The notes under the pieces were generated by a model. The model had not been told where the DNA came from. It saw nothing but the letters and a program-made list of their open reading frames with translations, and made no database searches. A program made the position numbers and the translations under genes. Shown piece after piece: positions 60,198-64,000 of a DNA stretch of 64,000 bases; the first letter of the stretch is position 1; every line of letters begins with the position of its first letter. This DNA is from Torreya grandis (lineage: Eukaryota > Streptophyta > Pinopsida > Cupressales > Taxaceae): positions 1 to 64,000 of the forward strand of contig JARHVA010004094.1 in the NCBI GenBank assembly GCA_037957365.1, in the 5' to 3' direction.

Positions 60198-61680
60198 ATG
60201 TCTACTCCAAAATTATTTTTATCAGATGCCCAACTTCTTAAAGGGACAAATTATGCTACTTGGAAAACAAAAATGCATACAATCTTTCAATTTGAAGGAC
60301 TACGGGGCATCATGATAGGGACCATGTGAGTTCCCATTGATCCCAATGCACTCATAAAGTATGAATAGTCTAATGCCAAGGCCCTCATGCTAATTATGCT
60401 AAGCATCACCAACGATGTATAACAACATATTAGGGATGCTGACAATGCAAAGATAGCATGGGATAAATTAGCAACAATATATGAGGCAAAAAATCAAATA
60501 AAGATCATCTCCAGTTGAAACTTCATACACTCACTATGGAGTCTAGCAAAATAGTTGAGGAATTCTTATGTCGAGTAGCTAAGAAATGAACAGAGCTATT
60601 AGCTCTTTATGAAATGGTAGACAACCAAAAATTGGTCTCGATCATCTTGCGAGTACTCCCTTCCCAATTTAGAGTGTTCATTATGACACTAAATGTCACT
60701 AAATAGAAAGTGTCATTTGAAGAGCTTGTGAACCTGTTACAGTTGGAAGGAACAGTCAATTTAGCACAAGATGAATCTGAAGATAAATCTCTCAACTCGA
60801 AGCAATGAAGTCAAAAATCATGGAAGAGACCTCCAGAGAAGCAACCATAAAAACAACAACAACAATTGTCTCATTGTCAATCATAGAAATCAAAGAGGTG
60901 GTGCCACATTTGTCGCACCAACACTCATGACACTAACAACTGCTAACACAATAGCCAAAAGAAAGGAACTATAGTATGCCAAGCACATCAGGACACAATG
61001 ATATTCAAAATTCAAAAAGACATCCTCGTCAGTAGAAGTAGAAGCCACATCTCGCTACCCAACAAGATGATGAATCTAATGAAGCAATCATTGATGGAGA
61101 CAAAAATCTAGTACTAGTCTCCCAGACCTCATATCCCTTAAGGAATATCTAGTTGATTGACTCAGGTGCCACTAATCACATGATAGGAGACAAAAACCTG
61201 TTCAATTCGCTAATAGACTAACCCACTAGAGATTGGGTTATGATCACTAACGATAACAAGTATGTCATAGCAAGAATATGTCAAGTCACCATTCCCTTCA
61301 AAACATGAAAATGTACACTTACAAAGGTACTATATGTTCCTAGATTGACATCCAATCTCTTATCAGTCACTCAGTGCCTGAATCATCAAGTGAAGGTGTA
61401 ATTTCTTGTTGAGAACGACATCAAAGCCTACCTGATTTCATGAAAAGGTAAATTTCTTGCAAAAACTTTTCCAAAAGATAAGTTGTTTTCTTAGATATAG
61501 TTTCATCTTCTAGAGTACCTTTATCTACCTCAATGGTAGAATCCACTGCCCTCTGGAACTACCGTTATGGAAATTTATCAACTGGATTTTTATACTAGCT
61601 AAGTTCTAAAGGGATGTTACATGGACTTCCCAAGTTGTCTAGTTCCTTGCCCATTTGCCCTGAATGCCTTGTAGGTAAAC
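60198..61680 (+). pseudogene. Copia A gag, protease and pre-integrase remnant
   Basis: Starts at an ATG at 60198: MSTPKLFLSDAQLLKGTNYA, then TWKTKMHTIFQFEGLRG, a UBN2-like Gag beginning (LxGxNYxxWKxxM). Later pieces in broken frames: AWDKLATIYEAKNQ, SSKIVEEFLCRVAKK, and the zinc knuckle CHICRTNTHDTNNC (60902-60943; C-x2-C-x4-H-x4-C). The protease has LIDSGATNHMIGDKNLF with Asp-Ser-Gly (61159 onward), followed by LYVPRLTSNLLSV. It ends near CPECLVGKQHRDPF (about 61655-61696), the link to integrase. At least ten stops. It cannot be translated. Confidence 0.85.
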
Positions 61681-61689
61681 AACACAGGG

Positions 61690-62340
61690 ATCCATTCAAA
61701 TATATCTCTACAGACATCTCATTGGGAGTCTCATCTACTTGACCTACACTAGACTAGATATAAGTTTTGTTGTAAGCTATCTCTCTAGATTCATGCAGGA
61801 ATTCAAGAAATGCCACTCGGTTGTAGTAAAGCATGTTTTGAGATATGTTTGAGGTATACTTGAGTATGGTCTAGAATAAAAGAAGAATACTCAGTTCTTC
61901 TTATAGGGATACACTGACTCAGAGTATGCCAAATCTTTTGATGATAGAAATTCAATACCAAGATACATATTTCATATTGGATCTGGACCAAACTCATCGA
62001 TTAGTAAGAAGCAAAATATTGTTTCTCTTTCATCAACCAAAGCAAAGTATTGCATAGCACATGGAGCTATGTGTGAGGTGATATGGTTATGTTGCATAGT
62101 AGTTGATATGTGCTATACTAAAAATAAGCCACCTAGCATTCATTGCAATAATCAGCTTGCGTTAAAGCTTGTCAAAAAACATGTTTATCATGAAAGAACA
62201 AAACACATAGAGGTTGAATGTCACTGCACTTGAGAACAAGTTTCAAACCACCACATCAAGCTCGAATATTGCCCTACATATGCACAAATAGAAGACATAT
62301 GAACCAAATCCCTTGAAAAGGTAAAATTTGAATAGTTCAA
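61690..62340 (+). pseudogene. Copia A RT end and RNase H remnant
   Basis: Directly after the pre-integrase link the sequence reads as the last part of RT (LGVSST, then a degraded R-P-D-I region and FEVYLSMV) and then RNase H: GYTDSEYAKSFDDRNSIPRY, SISKKQNIVSLSSTKAKYCI, CNNQLALKLVKKHVYHERTK. The deletion removed the whole integrase core and the RT catalytic centre. The minus-strand open frame at 61803-61997 is a shadow of this. Confidence 0.85.
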
Positions 62341-62378
62341 GGAGTACATATGTTAAAATAATGTAATAAGGGGGGAAA

Positions 62379-62585
62379 TGATAGCATAATTATTACATTA
62401 TCTAGAGAATGCTCAAAACATCCAAAGGATAACACAGATCATGGATTATTCAAAAGTCTATCAGTAGGTTATAGAAATGTCTAGATAGTCGATTAGTATT
62501 ACAGTGTTTAAGATATTTTATTAAGCTTAAATATGTAACTAGTTGCATGATTTTAATCAATGAGAAACAATTAAGTTTCATAATA
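62379..62585 (+). repeat. 3' LTR of copia A
   Basis: 207 bp, TGATAGCATAATTATTACAT to TTTCATAATA; preceded by aaggggggaaa. Confidence 0.93.
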
Positions 62586-62590
62586 TCATC

Positions 62591-63366
62591 CACAAATTTT
62601 TGAATGATAATAACATTGTTTTTGTTACTTGATTCAACTTAAACATTCCCTTATGAATAATAGTTAAATTGGTATGACAAAGAAATACCATATCCAAAAT
62701 AAATACTTATGATCTTAGAAGAAGGAGAATTTGAATCATTATTAGTTACAATATTTTTTTGTATGCCATGCCTTACCATAATGTTTTCTTTGATGATATT
62801 ACATAATTATTCAAAAGTAATTTGTTTAATTGGAATAGATTCAACGAACGTTGTGAAGTATTGTGTGGATGTAATAACATGTTTATAGCATGTGCTTGTC
62901 TGTGGATTCAATGTGATGATGAATTATAACCCTCATTATTTAAAAGGGTATTCAATCACCATAAGCCTAACTGAGAGAGTTGTAAGTTTATATTTACTAT
63001 CAAATTGTTCACATGATTCACATTTTATGGCCCATTCTTGAGCATCTTTGAACAACTTACGCTGATAATAATGTGCCCATAATATTTTATCAGTTGTAAT
63101 AGGTGATAATAAATTACCACCAAATTCTTGGCTATGAAAATATTGATAATTATTTTCATTTTTTATTTGTCTAAACATCTTAGGAAGAAGCCATCAATAC
63201 TTTTCTCCAAGATAGTATTATTCCATATTACATACTTAGCTACTATCAATTTAACTATCATTTTTTTACTAGCATTAAATGTGTAAGGACATTGCCTATT
63301 AGTTAGGAAATAATCAATGTTTGAATACCATTTATCAACTGAACTAATAAATACTACTAGTGGCAT
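62591..63366 (-). pseudogene. Gypsy 2 integrase, N-terminal zinc domain and core
   Basis: Minus-strand order from high coordinates: 63163-63366 with YVIWNNTILEKSIDGFFLRC, the lead-in; 62936-63178 with HSQEFGGNLLSPITTDKIL, YYQRKLFKDAQEW and KCESCEQF, the zinc domain (family H...C-G-G-H...; C-x2-C, here complete as CESC); and 62600-62860 with YFTTFVESIPIKQITFE, ENIMVRHGIQKNIVTNNDSN and SSNKNNVIIIQKFVD, the core. The expected D-N-G is N-N-D here, so a catalytic Asp is displaced or lost. The reading is cut by copia A at 62590. Confidence 0.85.
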
Positions 63367-63603
63367 ATTTTTTTTTAAAACTCATTTATTTCATCAATTA
63401 CAACTTTTCATTGTTCATTATTTTGTTTTGAAATGACTTTTGCATAGTCCTACACATCACATAAACCTAGAGGGATTTATTTATAAAAGATATTATTATA
63501 TATTTGTATTCCAACCTCCTCTTTTAAATCCATTTTCCTATTATGTCAAAATAGATTTCACATCTATGTCAAGAACTATTGAATTCAAGATGTAATACCT
63601 AAA

Positions 63604-63798
63604 TTATTTTACTCCTTTAACAATAACATAAGAATATTTTTTAATGGATGAATACTTGATCTGATTATTTGTCAGACCATAGTTAATGAAATCAATAATA
63701 AATTCAACTCCATCATTTTTATAAACTAAAATGGTTGAGAAAGTATGCTTTGATAAATAGTAATAAATGATGAAATATTTCTTGAATTTTTGGAACAC
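63604..63798 (-). pseudogene. Gypsy 2 RNase H remnant
   Basis: Open frame with KYFIIYYYLSKHTFSTILVY, KNDGVEFIIDFINYGLTNNQ and KYSYVIVKGVK. It resembles the RNase H that follows RT in plant gypsy elements (V-L-x-Q..., P-I-A-F-M-S, Y-P-x-x-E-K-x-A-Y-A-L-V-x-A-x-K-x-F). The rest of pol lies past 64000. Sequence between here and 63366 is linker without a recognised domain. Confidence 0.65.
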
Positions 63799-64000
63799 AA
63801 GAGTAGGTGCTTAAGTAATGACATTCATTATTTATTTAAAAGTATTGTTTCCCTATTTATTCCAATTGAACTTATCTTTACCTCTCATCACATAAATAAT
63901 ATTTATTGTCAACTTGGTGAAAATCTAGTATGAATCTATTCAAGAAGTTCACTTTTCATATGGAGTGAACATCGAGTGTGCTTGTGGGAATATAAAATTT

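Larger units (their letters stand above)
54077..62590 (+). mobile_element. Ty1/copia element A in gypsy 2 integrase, TCATC target duplication
   Basis: 208/207-bp LTRs (54082-54289, 62379-62585) start TGAYARCATAATTATT and end AAYA, flanked by TCATC (54077-54081 and 62586-62590). PBS tggtatcagagct is at 54294-54306; the polypurine tract aaggggggaaa is at 62368-62378. A second copia (54816-59749) is inserted in its leader, before gag. Gag, protease and pre-integrase remain in broken frames (60198-61680). Integrase and most of RT are deleted, and an RNase H end remains (61690-62340). Removing the inner insertion leaves an element of only about 3.6 kb. Confidence 0.95.
43188..64000 (-). mobile_element. 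Decayed Ty3/gypsy retrotransposon 2 (minus strand, runs past the window)
   Basis: Minus-strand order from the window end downward: RNase H (63604-63798), integrase (62591-63366 and 53890-54076), coding-like downstream segment, 3' LTR (43188-43956). RT and everything upstream lie beyond 64000. It is interrupted by a minus-strand copia (45199-50249) and by two nested plus-strand copias (54082-62585). It is collinear with gypsy 1 at about 80 % away from the segmental duplication. All frames contain stops. Confidence 0.82.

Overview
The window looks like a piece of a large, repeat-rich land-plant nuclear genome. It is strongly A+T rich and almost entirely made of Ty1/copia and Ty3/gypsy LTR retrotransposons at several stages of decay, nested in one another. 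A gymnosperm is plausible from the number of old, heavily mutated elements, but nothing in the sequence proves it. I see no intact cellular gene, no rRNA or tRNA gene and no CRISPR array.

The main architecture is a large segmental duplication in direct orientation. Positions 1-18923 (copy 1, cut by the window edge) match 30079-44364 (copy 2) at roughly 96-98 % by eye. Each copy holds, in order: an A+T-rich flank with an 89-bp tandem duplication; a GC-richer island with an AP2/ERF transcription factor pseudogene; a long A+T palindrome; an 8-kb minus-strand non-autonomous LTR element with unusually long LTRs (about 2.75 kb each); a roughly 370-416 bp tandem duplication; and the left LTR of a minus-strand gypsy element. 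Two insertions are found only in copy 1 and therefore came after the duplication: a 4.0-kb defective copia element (1944-5959, TSD ATTAT) and a 540-bp solo LTR (13897-14436, TSD ATATA). The empty site of each is preserved in copy 2.

18924-30078 is a decayed minus-strand gypsy element: integrase, RNase H, reverse transcriptase and protease remnants, a PBS-like site, and the 5' LTR at 27431-28252. It is followed by the 3' part of a second, truncated gypsy copy with a (GA)n tract. 43188-64000 is a second, more diverged gypsy copy, also minus strand and running past the window. It carries a minus-strand copia (45199-50249, TSD AACCT). Inside its integrase it also carries a plus-strand copia (54082-62585, TSD TCATC), which is itself interrupted by another plus-strand copia (54816-59749, TSD CAAAA). 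The insertion order is fully resolved by target-site duplications.

The most informative points are: the duplication junction at 18923/44364, where a near-identical match changes to a distant one inside gypsy sequence; the long-LTR non-autonomous element; the arrays of palindromic ACCGACGTCGGT-type motifs in the 4-kb copia; the coding-like segment downstream of the gypsy integrase; and the shared 5-base lesion in both ERF copies. I found no convincing new biological system.
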